From: JBEIFW01 sp044370695
Lineage (GTDB): Bacteria; Actinomycetota; Acidimicrobiia; Acidimicrobiales; Ilumatobacteraceae
Reading direction: 5' to 3'
Length of the DNA: 9,922 nt
NCBI GenBank assembly: GCA_044370695.1
Contig: JBILVB010000136.1
Coordinates: 1 to 9,922, forward strand
Shown here: positions 1-5,573 of the stretch, in pieces
Layout of the letters: every line of letters starts with the position of its first letter
How positions within the stretch are numbered: position 1 is the stretch's first letter
Translations under genes and position numbers: made by a program
Notes under the pieces: model-generated
The model's database searches: none
Seen by the model: the letters and a program-made list of their open reading frames with translations, nothing else
Told to the model about the DNA's origin: nothing

Positions 1-279
1 GGCCACCGGCGCAGTGAACGACGGCCACCCCGTGCCCGATTCGAACTTCTCGGCAGCGTCGAACAGCAACGTCTCACAGCACACGCACGTGTACCGCCCC
101 GGCTCGAACCGGCTGCACATGTCGTTGCTGAAGGCCCGCTCCGTCGCTGCGTGGCGGGTCACCTGGTAGGAGAGCGGCTCGAGCAGGGACCGCCACTCCT
201 CGTCGGTCCGTTCGACCCGCCGAGGCGGGATCGCGTTGCCGTGTTCGGCCGAGCGCACGACGTCCGCCCACGTGGTCAC
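1..279 (-). CDS. msrB: Peptide-methionine (R)-S-oxide reductase MsrB, 3' part outside window
   Basis: MsrB reduces the R epimer of methionine sulfoxide in proteins back to methionine, normally in the cytosol with thioredoxin-type recycling. The 93 visible residues match the N-terminal part of the family. They include a T-D-E-E-W-R-S-L-L opening, a T-E-R-A-F-S segment (46-51), E-P-G-R-Y (59-63), a zinc-type CxxC at C65/C68 written C-V-C-C, and F-E-S-G-T-G-W-P-S-F (79-88). The catalytic C-terminal R-Y-C-x-N region lies beyond position 1. The position that carries a resolving Cys in many MsrBs (S-G-C-G-W-P) is Thr83 here. A Cys is present instead at residue 55 in the loop after A-F-S, where other MsrBs place an alternative resolving Cys. 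The GTG start at 279 is 9 nt after the arsJ stop, so this is probably the fourth gene of the arsenate operon. No clear Shine-Dalgarno is seen apart from purines overlapping the arsJ stop. Family assignment is secure; its role in arsenic stress is inferred from position only. Confidence 0.9.
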   Translation of the reverse strand, partial: MTTWADVVRSAEHGNAIPPRRVERTDEEWRSLLEPLSYQVTRHAATERAFSNDMCSRFEPGRYTCVCCETLLFDAAEKFESGTGWPSFTAPVA

Positions 280-300
280 GCCGGGACCCTAGTCCCCGGC
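280..300 (-). other. Inverted repeat spanning the arsJ stop and the msrB start
   Basis: GCCGG and CCGGC arms, extended by GAC/GTC with one bulged C, can form an approximately 8-bp stem with a CCTA loop. The structure holds the TAG stop of arsJ and abuts the GTG of msrB. It could fold in the mRNA and tune msrB translation, but in sequence this GC-rich it could also be chance. Confidence 0.35.
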
Positions 301-1521
301 GTCGATGCTGGCGAGGGAGACCGTCACGGTCGCAGGGCGGGGCGGGAGGCGGAGGGTGAGCAGCCAGGTCACCGCGACGAACGCTGCCGAGCCGAGCAGG
401 GCAGCGGTGAGATCACCCCACAGGTACAGCAGGCCCGACAGCAGCGTGCCGACGAGACGGCCGGCGGCATTGGCGGAGTAGTAGAAGCCGACGTCGAGCG
501 CGACGTCGTCGTCGTCGGCGTAGGCGAGCACGAGGAACGAGTGCAACGAGGAGTTCATGGCGAACACCACGCCGAACACGACCAGGCCACCGACGACGGC
601 GGCGGTGACGGCGAGGTCGAGGGCCACGAGGCCGGCGATCGCAGCCGACACGGCGCCGAGCACCAGCGCCCACCGTCGAGCGGCGCGGACCTCGTCGACG
701 GCCCGCCCGCCCGGGGCGATCAGGCGTGGGGCGGCCGACTGCACGATGCCGTAGCCGATCACCCAGACCGCAAGGAAGCCGCCGACACCCTCGTGGCTCC
801 AGCCGAGTACGTCGGCCAGGAAAACCGGGACGGCGACGACGAACCAGATGTCGCGCGATCCGAACAGGAAGAAGCGGGCGGCCGAGAGCCGGTTGATCGC
901 CGTGGACTTGGACAGCACCGAACGCAGCGGCGGCTTGCGCTTCGACTTCCCGATGTCCTCGTTCAGGAACACGAGCAGACCGACGACGGTGACCACGAGC
1001 GCACCGGCCATCGCCCAGAGCGCACCGTCGTAGCCGATGGCGCCCAGCAGCGCCGCTCCGACGAAGAAGCCCACGCCCTTCAGCGCGTTCTTCGAGCCGG
1101 TGAGCACCGCCACGAGCTTGAACAGCGAGCCGTCGCCGGCGACGGTCTTCACGGCGCTCTTCGAGCTCATCTTCGTCAGGTCCTTGGCGACGCCCGAGAG
1201 GGCCTGCATCCCCATCACGAACGCCACCGACAGCCAGGTCGGCCAGCCCGGCGATTCGACGGACAGCGCGAGCAACGCGACCACCTGCAGACCGAGTCCG
1301 GCGACCAACGTGCGGTTCAGGCCGCGGCGCGCCCCGACCCATCCCCCCAGCAGGTTGGTGAGGATCCCCATGAACTCGTAGGCGAGGAACAAGAACGCGA
1401 TCGCCACCGGCGAGTACCCGAGCTCGTTGAAGTGCAGCAGCACCAGCATCCGCAGTGCGCCGTCGGTGACGGTGAACACCCAGTAGCCCGCGGTGACGAG
1501 CGCGTAGTTGCGCAACCTCAC
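289..1521 (-). CDS. arsJ: ArsJ, MFS exporter of 1-arseno-3-phosphoglycerate
   Basis: A 410-residue major facilitator membrane protein. In the established pathway ArsJ exports the unstable organoarsenical 1-arseno-3-phosphoglycerate, which then breaks down to arsenate outside the cell. Features matching ArsJ as I know it are D-G-A-L-R-M-L-V-L-L-H-F (20-31), E-F-x-G-I-L-T-N-L-L-G-G-W-x-G-A-R (49-65), a long A-L-S-G-V-A-K-D-L-T-K-M-S-x-K-S-A-V-K segment (107-125) and L-T-G-S-K-N-A-L-K-G-V-G-F-F (140-153). Hydrophobic segments run through the length, compatible with 10-12 membrane helices, with a basic stretch (G-K-S-K-R-K) near the middle as the usual central cytoplasmic loop. The GTG start overlaps the GAPDH stop as GTGA (1518-1521), so it is translationally coupled. 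Its pairing with a GAPDH directly upstream is the diagnostic context for ArsJ and sets it apart from other MFS proteins. Confidence 0.93.
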   Translation of the reverse strand: MRLRNYALVTAGYWVFTVTDGALRMLVLLHFNELGYSPVAIAFLFLAYEFMGILTNLLGGWVGARRGLNRTLVAGLGLQVVALLALSVESPGWPTWLSVAFVMGMQALSGVAKDLTKMSSKSAVKTVAGDGSLFKLVAVLTGSKNALKGVGFFVGAALLGAIGYDGALWAMAGALVVTVVGLLVFLNEDIGKSKRKPPLRSVLSKSTAINRLSAARFFLFGSRDIWFVVAVPVFLADVLGWSHEGVGGFLAVWVIGYGIVQSAAPRLIAPGGRAVDEVRAARRWALVLGAVSAAIAGLVALDLAVTAAVVGGLVVFGVVFAMNSSLHSFLVLAYADDDDVALDVGFYYSANAAGRLVGTLLSGLLYLWGDLTAALLGSAAFVAVTWLLTLRLPPRPATVTVSLASIDAGD

Positions 1522-2540
1522 GGCGCCCCACCGATCCCACCCGCGACGAGCGCTGCGAGCTCGGCCATGCGATGGGCGTAGCCGAACTCGTTGTCGTACC
1601 AGACGAGGACCTTGACCATCCGGTCGTCGATCACCATGGTCGACGGGCCGTCGACGATCCCCGAACGGGGGTCGTTCACGTAGTCGGCCGACACGAGCGG
1701 TCGCTCCTCGAATCCGAGGATCCCGGCGAGCGGTCCGGCGGCTGCCGCAGCGAGCAGACCGTTGATCTCCTCGACGGTGACCGGGCGCGCCAGGGTGAAC
1801 ACGCAGTCCGTGAGGGAGGCATTCAGCAACGGGACCCGCACGGCGAGACCGTTCAGTTTCCCCGTGAGCTCGGGGTAGATGAGCGTGATGGCGGTCGCCG
1901 AGCCCGTCGAGGTGGGAACGAGCGAGTTCAGCGCCGACCGGGCCCGCCGCAGGTCCTTGTGCGGGGCGTCGACGATCACCTGGGTGTTGGTCACGTCGTG
2001 GACCGTGGTGATCGCGCCGCGCTCGATCCCGATCGCCTCGTGGAGCACCTTGACCACGGGAGCGAGCGAGTTCGTCGTACAGGACGCTGCGGTGACGATC
2101 CGATGGACCGACGGGTCGTAGAGGTGATCGTTGCAGCCCATCACGATGTTCAGCGCGTCGGGGCTCTTCACCGGACAGGCGACGACGACGGCCCGTGCGC
2201 CCCGGGCCAGGTGCGGCTCGAGGTCGGGCGTGGTCTTGAACTTGCCGGTGGCCTCGATCACGAGCTCGACGCCGAGGCCGGCCCAGTCGATGTCGACGGG
2301 CCGGCTGTGTTCCGAGAACGACACGGGCCGCCCGTCGATCACCAGTCCGTCGGCGCTGCGGGCGACCGTGCCGGGGTACCGGCCGTGGACCGTGTCGAAT
2401 TCGAGCAGGTGGGCGGCCGCTTCGGGGCCGCCCTTGTGCTCGTTGACGTGGACAAGCTCGAGCGATGGTTGCGCCCGCATCGCTCGGACCGCGAGCCGGC
2501 CCATCCGCCCGAACCCGTTGATCCCTACCCGCACGGTCAT
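1518..2540 (-). CDS. ArsJ-associated glyceraldehyde-3-phosphate dehydrogenase
   Basis: A full-length 340-residue GAPDH. It has the N-terminal NAD-binding G-I-N-G-F-G-R-M-G-R (6-15), the catalytic Cys154 in A-A-S-C-T-T-N, and the base His181 in T-T-V-H-D. The sequence V-H-V-N-E-H-K-G-G (30-38) replaces the usual V-x-V-N-D-P of glycolytic enzymes. With H-L-L-E-F-D-T-V-H-G-R (44-54) and V-D-A-P-H-K-D-L-R-R-A-R it marks the subfamily linked to ArsJ rather than the housekeeping enzyme. In the known pathway it acts in the cytosol, using arsenate in place of phosphate with glyceraldehyde-3-phosphate and NAD to make 1-arseno-3-phosphoglycerate for export. The ATG start at 2540 overlaps the upstream ArsR-fusion stop (ATGA, 2537-2540), and its stop overlaps the arsJ GTG. 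The open frame runs on upstream, but that extension lies in another frame of the arsR gene and is not coding. A glycolytic role cannot be excluded but is unlikely here. Confidence 0.94.
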   Translation of the reverse strand: MTVRVGINGFGRMGRLAVRAMRAQPSLELVHVNEHKGGPEAAAHLLEFDTVHGRYPGTVARSADGLVIDGRPVSFSEHSRPVDIDWAGLGVELVIEATGKFKTTPDLEPHLARGARAVVVACPVKSPDALNIVMGCNDHLYDPSVHRIVTAASCTTNSLAPVVKVLHEAIGIERGAITTVHDVTNTQVIVDAPHKDLRRARSALNSLVPTSTGSATAITLIYPELTGKLNGLAVRVPLLNASLTDCVFTLARPVTVEEINGLLAAAAAGPLAGILGFEERPLVSADYVNDPRSGIVDGPSTMVIDDRMVKVLVWYDNEFGYAHRMAELAALVAGGIGGAP

Positions 2541-3226
2541 CCGTTCCCTCCTCGTCGTTCGTCGCCGGTGGTGACGGCTCGAATCCGTTCCTCGAGGTCG
2601 TGCACCACCGCGTCGAAGGCGGCGGCGTCGCCGGCCGTCGGATCGGCGATCGACCAGTGCCACCAGTCGTCGCCCACCGGGAGCTCCTCGTGGACGAGGT
2701 CGCACACGGTGACCACCTGGGCGTCGCCCGGCGCGCCGTCGAACTCGACGGGAACCGCGTCGGCGAGGGACAGCCCGGCTCGGCGGGCCGCCGCCACCGC
2801 CCCCCGGTGGACCCGAGCCGCCGGAGCGGTGCCCGCGGAGGTGGCGCGCCGCCCGGTCCGCGCCGTCCAGAGGGCGGCGGCCAGCTGTGAGCGCGCCGAG
2901 TTGTGCGTGCACAGGAACAGCAGATCGCCCCGGGGGGCACGGCCGGCGATCCCGAGCCCGGCGAGCGCCGTGCGCACGAGCCGCACGTAGCGACGGCGCC
3001 CGTCGCCGGCCGAGGCGGTGCGGGCCACCAGCCCGGCGCGCTCGAGCACGTCGAGATGGTGGGCCAGGAGGTTCGACGCCAGACCCAGACGGGCGCTCAG
3101 CTCGCCTGGGGTGCGATCGCTCACGACGAGTTCCTCGACGATGGCCAAGCGGGCCGGCTCGCCGAGTGCCGAGTAGGTGGCGGCACGGGCCACGAGCGTC
3201 GGATCCTCGAACCGGGGGCGGGTCAC
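2537..3226 (-). CDS. ArsR-family repressor fused to a low-molecular-weight phosphatase/arsenate reductase-like domain
   Basis: A 229-residue two-domain protein. Residues about 10-90 form an ArsR/SmtB winged helix: A-L-G-E-P-A-R-L-A-I-V (20-30), recognition-helix region S-N-L-L-A-H-H-L-D-V-L (51-61), and a wing G-D-G-R-R-R-Y (74-80). Residues about 100-222 form a low-molecular-weight protein tyrosine phosphatase fold, with the P-loop C106-T-H-N-S-A-R112-S and the general-acid D195-P196. The family includes thiol-dependent arsenate reductases. Only two cysteines exist, C106 and C175; the ArsR domain has none, so the classical C-x-C As(III) site is absent. I infer that it represses this operon and that the phosphatase domain is either a sensor or a reductase. 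No arsenite pump is visible in the window. The GTG at 3226 is the first in-frame start compatible with the ArsR N-terminus, and its Shine-Dalgarno is weak. The stop overlaps the GAPDH start by 4 bp. Confidence 0.9.
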   Translation of the reverse strand: MTRPRFEDPTLVARAATYSALGEPARLAIVEELVVSDRTPGELSARLGLASNLLAHHLDVLERAGLVARTASAGDGRRRYVRLVRTALAGLGIAGRAPRGDLLFLCTHNSARSQLAAALWTARTGRRATSAGTAPAARVHRGAVAAARRAGLSLADAVPVEFDGAPGDAQVVTVCDLVHEELPVGDDWWHWSIADPTAGDAAAFDAVVHDLEERIRAVTTGDERRGGNG

Positions 3227-3255
3227 GTCGGAGCTGCCCGTCGACAGGCCGTCAT
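3223..3255 (-). CDS. Possible 10-codon leaderless upstream ORF before the arsR fusion
   Basis: ATG at 3255 opens a reading frame M-T-A-C-R-R-A-A-P-T whose TGA overlaps the arsR-fusion GTG as GTGA. A TANNNT-type hexamer (TAGACT, 3268-3263) lies 7 nt upstream of the ATG, the spacing expected when transcription starts on the ATG itself. If real, it would couple ribosomes into the repressor gene, whose own Shine-Dalgarno is poor. It is short enough to be chance. Confidence 0.3.
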   Translation of the reverse strand: MTACRRAAPT

Positions 3256-3277
3256 ATCTCTCAGTCTAGGCTGACTC
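3256..3277 (-). promoter_or_regulatory. Candidate ars operon promoter and ArsR operator
   Basis: In the 74-bp gap upstream of the arsR fusion, a -10-like TAGACT (3268-3263, minus strand) overlaps a small dyad, TCAG-N6-CTGA (3261-3274), and an offset AGTC-N6-GACT (3263-3276). A dyad over a -10 is where an ArsR repressor would act. No good -35 hexamer is seen at 17-19 bp, and the arms are only 4 bp, so the operator assignment is tentative. Confidence 0.4.
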
Positions 3278-3300
3278 AACCGCGGCCGAGAGGAATTGGG

Positions 3301-4065
3301 TCATCGGGTCAGGAGCACCTTCACCACCGCCGCTGCCCGGTCACACGAGGACCGGCTGATCAGCTTGCCGTCCGCCGTCGCCTTCAGATCGCCGCCGGCC
3401 GAGGCGATGGCTGCGCCGTCCGTGATGCTCACGTACACGACCGTGTCGCCTCGTCGTGCGAGCACCCCGACCGCCCCGCTGAGGTCGGCGGTGGTGCAGA
3501 ACGCCTCGTCCCCGAGCCCTTCGACGTCGTAGCCGTACCACCCCTCCCGGGTGACCGACAGACCCCCGCCGCGATCCTCGGTCTGGGGGTTGGCACTGGC
3601 GCGATCGGCCCGGAACTTTCTCGCCGCGTCCCCACCCGTGTAGCGGGCGATCCGGGCGATGAAGCTGTCGGTGCTGCTGCTGAGCGCGCACGACGGCTCG
3701 CCGTCGAGCGCCCGCTTGTCGAGCGCGAGGCCCACGACGGCATCGGTGACCGTGCCGAGCCCGAAGGCGTCGACCTCCCGACCGAACACCTGCGACGCCC
3801 GCTCCTTGGTGAGCAGCGTGCAGTCGCCACCGAACACTTCGTCGACGTTGTCGCTGAGCCACTTCGCCCCGATCACGAGCGCTCCGACCGCAACGATGGC
3901 GAGCACCCCGAGCACGGCTGCGCCGATCAGCACCGCCTTGGCGCACCCGCTCATTCCCGGCGCTGCCGGTGCGAGGGCAGGCGCCGGTGCCGCGGTGGTC
4001 GGGGGTGGGAGCGCTCCCCCCGCCGGTGGACCGGGCGACGGCGGCGGTGGCGGTGGAAGAGCCAT
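3301..4065 (-). CDS. Proline-rich single-pass membrane protein of unknown function
   Basis: A 254-residue protein that I do not recognise as a named family. Residues 1-36 are low-complexity Pro/Ala (runs such as P-P-P-P-P-P-S-P) and should be cytoplasmic. Residues about 42-67 are a strong hydrophobic segment, preceded by C41 and K43 and followed by K68-W69, so the remainder is probably outside the membrane. The ectodomain (about 70-254) has four cysteines, C82, C126, C190 and C241, enough for two disulfides. It also has a Y-T-G-G-D-A-A-R-K-F segment and a G-L-G-D-E-A-F motif of the kind seen in actinobacterial cell-surface and DUF3558-like lipoproteins; this similarity is only suggestive. The ATG at 4065 has GGGGGAT just upstream. 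The open frame continues further 5', but that part is antisense to the amine oxidase. The gene diverges from the amine oxidase and reads toward the ars operon with no strong terminator visible between them. Confidence 0.8.
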   Translation of the reverse strand: MALPPPPPPSPGPPAGGALPPPTTAAPAPALAPAAPGMSGCAKAVLIGAAVLGVLAIVAVGALVIGAKWLSDNVDEVFGGDCTLLTKERASQVFGREVDAFGLGTVTDAVVGLALDKRALDGEPSCALSSSTDSFIARIARYTGGDAARKFRADRASANPQTEDRGGGLSVTREGWYGYDVEGLGDEAFCTTADLSGAVGVLARRGDTVVYVSITDGAAIASAGGDLKATADGKLISRSSCDRAAAVVKVLLTR

Positions 4066-4097
4066 GGGATCCCCCGAATCCGTGCGGTGGTGCGGCG

Positions 4098-4103
4098 ATG
4101 GTA
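4098..4103 (-). promoter_or_regulatory. Candidate -10 element for the proline-rich membrane protein
   Basis: TACCAT on the minus strand fits TANNNT and would give a leader of about 25-30 nt containing the GGGGGAT Shine-Dalgarno-like run before the ATG at 4065. No convincing -35 is seen. Confidence 0.25.
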
Positions 4104-4122
4104 GCGAGCGACGCCGGCTGCC

Positions 4123-4137
4123 CTCGGCGGAGCCGAG
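4123..4137. repeat. Perfect 6-bp hairpin in the divergent intergenic region
   Basis: CTCGGC-GGA-GCCGAG forms a perfect 6-bp dyad with a 3-nt centre in the 87-bp spacer between the divergent membrane-protein and amine-oxidase genes. It could be an operator acting on either promoter. There is no T-tract, and it lies just upstream of the amine-oxidase -10 candidate, so a terminator is unlikely. Confidence 0.35.
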
Positions 4138-4140
4138 CGG

Positions 4141-4155
4141 TAGCGTCCGGCGGTG
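4141..4155 (+). promoter_or_regulatory. Candidate leaderless promoter of the amine oxidase gene
   Basis: TAGCGT (4141-4146), then 6 nt, then the GTG start at 4153. This is the TANNNT-N6/7-RTG arrangement typical of leaderless actinobacterial genes. It fits the lack of any Shine-Dalgarno sequence. The TAG of the same hexamer is also the in-frame stop that bars a longer N-terminus. Confidence 0.4.
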
Positions 4156-5538
4156 CAGCGACGGTCGGTGGTGCTCGGATTGCTCGGTAGCGGCGCGGCG
4201 ATCCTCCTCGGCGGCTGCGGCGATTCGGGGTCGCAGGACGAACGTACGTCGCCGCGCCGGCGCAGCGTCCCCCGGCCGGCGGGGATGATCCGCACGTCGT
4301 GGTCGACGGACCCGTTCGCGTCGGGTGCGTACAGCGCCATGGTCGTCGGCGCCGATCCGGGGCATCGCCGGGCGCTGGCTGCGCCGGTCGGCGACCGGCT
4401 GTTCTTCGCCGGTGAGGCGACGAGTCGCGAGCACCCCGGCACCGTGCACGGGGCGCGCGCGTCGGGCGTGCGGGCAGCGGCCGAGGTCGCCGAGCGGGCC
4501 CGCCCCGGTGAGCGAGTCGTCGTGGTCGGGGCCGGTATCGCCGGTCTCAGCGCCGCTCGCCGCCTGCTCGACGACGGCTTCGACGTCCTCGTGCTCGAGG
4601 CGCGTGACCGGATCGGTGGGCGCCTCCACACGGTGCGCCCTGCCGGCTGGGAGGTGCCGCTCGACCTCGGCGCCTCCTGGGTCCACGATGTTCGGGCGAG
4701 CGATCTCGCTGCGCTGCTGCGCAGCGCAGCGATCGCCACGGCGCCGTTCGACTACGACGACGCGGCGCTGCTCGCCCGATCGAGCGACCGGCCCTCGGGC
4801 TCGGGCGCCGTCGATGCGACCATGAAGCGGATCGAAGAAGCGCTGGCGTGGGCCGAGGAGCGGGACGCGGACCGTTCGGTGGCCGACGCACTGCGCGACA
4901 GCGGGATCGGGGCCGAGGTCGACCCGGCGCTCCTCGCGACCGTCCTGGCCAGCGAGATCGCCGGTGAGTACGCCGAGTCGGCCGATCGCCTCTCGGCGCG
5001 GTGGGCACTCGAGGAGGGCTCCGAGGGCGACGACCTCATCGTGCTCGGGGGATACGACGGGCTCGCGTCCGCCCTTTCGGCCGGACTCCTCGTCGAGCGG
5101 GACCGGCCGGTCGCCGGTATCGCCCGGGTCGCCGATCGGGTGCGGATCACCGACACCGCCGGACGGGTCACCGAGGCCGACCGCGTGATCGTGACCGTTC
5201 CGCTCGGCGTGCTCCAGCAGGGGCGGGTGCGGTTCGACCCACCGTTGCCGGCCGGCCACACCACGGCCATCGAACGGTTGGGGATGGGGCTCCTCGACAA
5301 GGTGTGGTTGCGGTTCGACGAGCCGTTCTGGACGCAGGAGGCGCTCGTGTGGATCCGCGTCGCCGAGGCCGGCACCCCGTTCACGTGGTGGGTCAACCTG
5401 CTGCCGCTCACCGGTCGACCGGTGTTGTTGGCGGTGCTCGGCGGTGACATCGCCCGGGCGTGGGCCCCACGCTCGGACGCCGAGGTGCTCACCGCAGCGA
5501 CGGCGTCACTCCAGGCCTTCGCCGACGCCGGCTGGTAG
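4153..5538 (+). CDS. Circularly permuted flavin amine oxidase, Tat-type lipoprotein
   Basis: A 461-residue FAD-dependent amine oxidase of the LSD1/polyamine oxidase type with segments in an unexpected order. Residues 1-22 look like a Tat lipoprotein signal: R3-R4-S-V-V-L-G, a hydrophobic core, then L-G-G-C22. Residues 46-114 match the stretch that normally ends the family: W50-S-T-D-P-F-A-S-G-A-Y-S, then L-F-F-A-G87-E88-A-T and P-G-T-V-H-G-A-R-A-S-G (95-105). Only after that comes the normal N-terminus, V-V-V-V-G126-A-G-I-A-G131 with the ribose-binding E149 and R-D-R-I-G-G-R (151-157). The conserved Lys that holds water near flavin N5 appears as L-D-K383-V. The protein stops at about the point where the W-S-T-D-P-F segment would normally follow. 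All FAD-contacting parts are therefore present, and I expect a folded, exported enzyme. Substrate is unknown. GTG at 4153 is the only plausible start because an in-frame TAG lies 9 nt upstream. Confidence 0.88.
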   Translation: MQRRSVVLGLLGSGAAILLGGCGDSGSQDERTSPRRRSVPRPAGMIRTSWSTDPFASGAYSAMVVGADPGHRRALAAPVGDRLFFAGEATSREHPGTVHGARASGVRAAAEVAERARPGERVVVVGAGIAGLSAARRLLDDGFDVLVLEARDRIGGRLHTVRPAGWEVPLDLGASWVHDVRASDLAALLRSAAIATAPFDYDDAALLARSSDRPSGSGAVDATMKRIEEALAWAEERDADRSVADALRDSGIGAEVDPALLATVLASEIAGEYAESADRLSARWALEEGSEGDDLIVLGGYDGLASALSAGLLVERDRPVAGIARVADRVRITDTAGRVTEADRVIVTVPLGVLQQGRVRFDPPLPAGHTTAIERLGMGLLDKVWLRFDEPFWTQEALVWIRVAEAGTPFTWWVNLLPLTGRPVLLAVLGGDIARAWAPRSDAEVLTAATASLQAFADAGW

Positions 5539-5539
5539 C

Positions 5540-5558
5540 GCCGGCCCGCCGGGCCGGC
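5540..5558. terminator. GC-rich hairpin between convergent genes
   Basis: GCCGGCCC-GCC-GGGCCGGC is a perfect 8-bp stem with a 3-nt loop starting 1 nt after the amine-oxidase stop and 16 nt from the stop of the convergent reductase gene. It has no T-tract, as is common in high-GC actinobacteria, and could act in both directions. Confidence 0.6.
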
Positions 5559-5573
5559 CGGCCGCCGGCCCGT

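Noticed and set aside
289..1521. Possible arsenite efflux pump (ArsB/Acr3)
   Set aside because: The motifs and the adjacent GAPDH match ArsJ of the MFS, not the ArsB or Acr3 families.
151..1581. 476-codon open frame on the plus strand opposite arsJ and msrB
   Set aside because: Its predicted product is His/Arg/Glu-rich low-complexity sequence without recognisable motifs. It is antisense to two well-supported genes and is a GC-driven open frame.
1522..2940. Upstream extension of the arsJ frame to 2940
   Set aside because: The extension lies in a wrong frame of GAPDH and arsR; ArsJ similarity begins at the GTG at 1521, which overlaps the GAPDH stop.
1572..2990. 472-codon plus-strand open frame opposite the GAPDH and arsR-fusion genes
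   Set aside because: Antisense to genes with clear catalytic motifs; composition is typical of a shadow frame.
4066..5259. Upstream extension of the Pro-rich membrane protein frame to 5259
   Set aside because: It is antisense to the amine oxidase and lacks protein-like features; the ATG at 4065 has a Shine-Dalgarno-like run and precedes the transmembrane segment sensibly.
4153..5538. Amine oxidase as a pseudogene or two fused gene remnants
   Set aside because: The frame is intact over 461 codons, every conserved segment occurs once, no key residue is missing, and a promoter-like element and terminator flank it. Permutation explains it better than decay.
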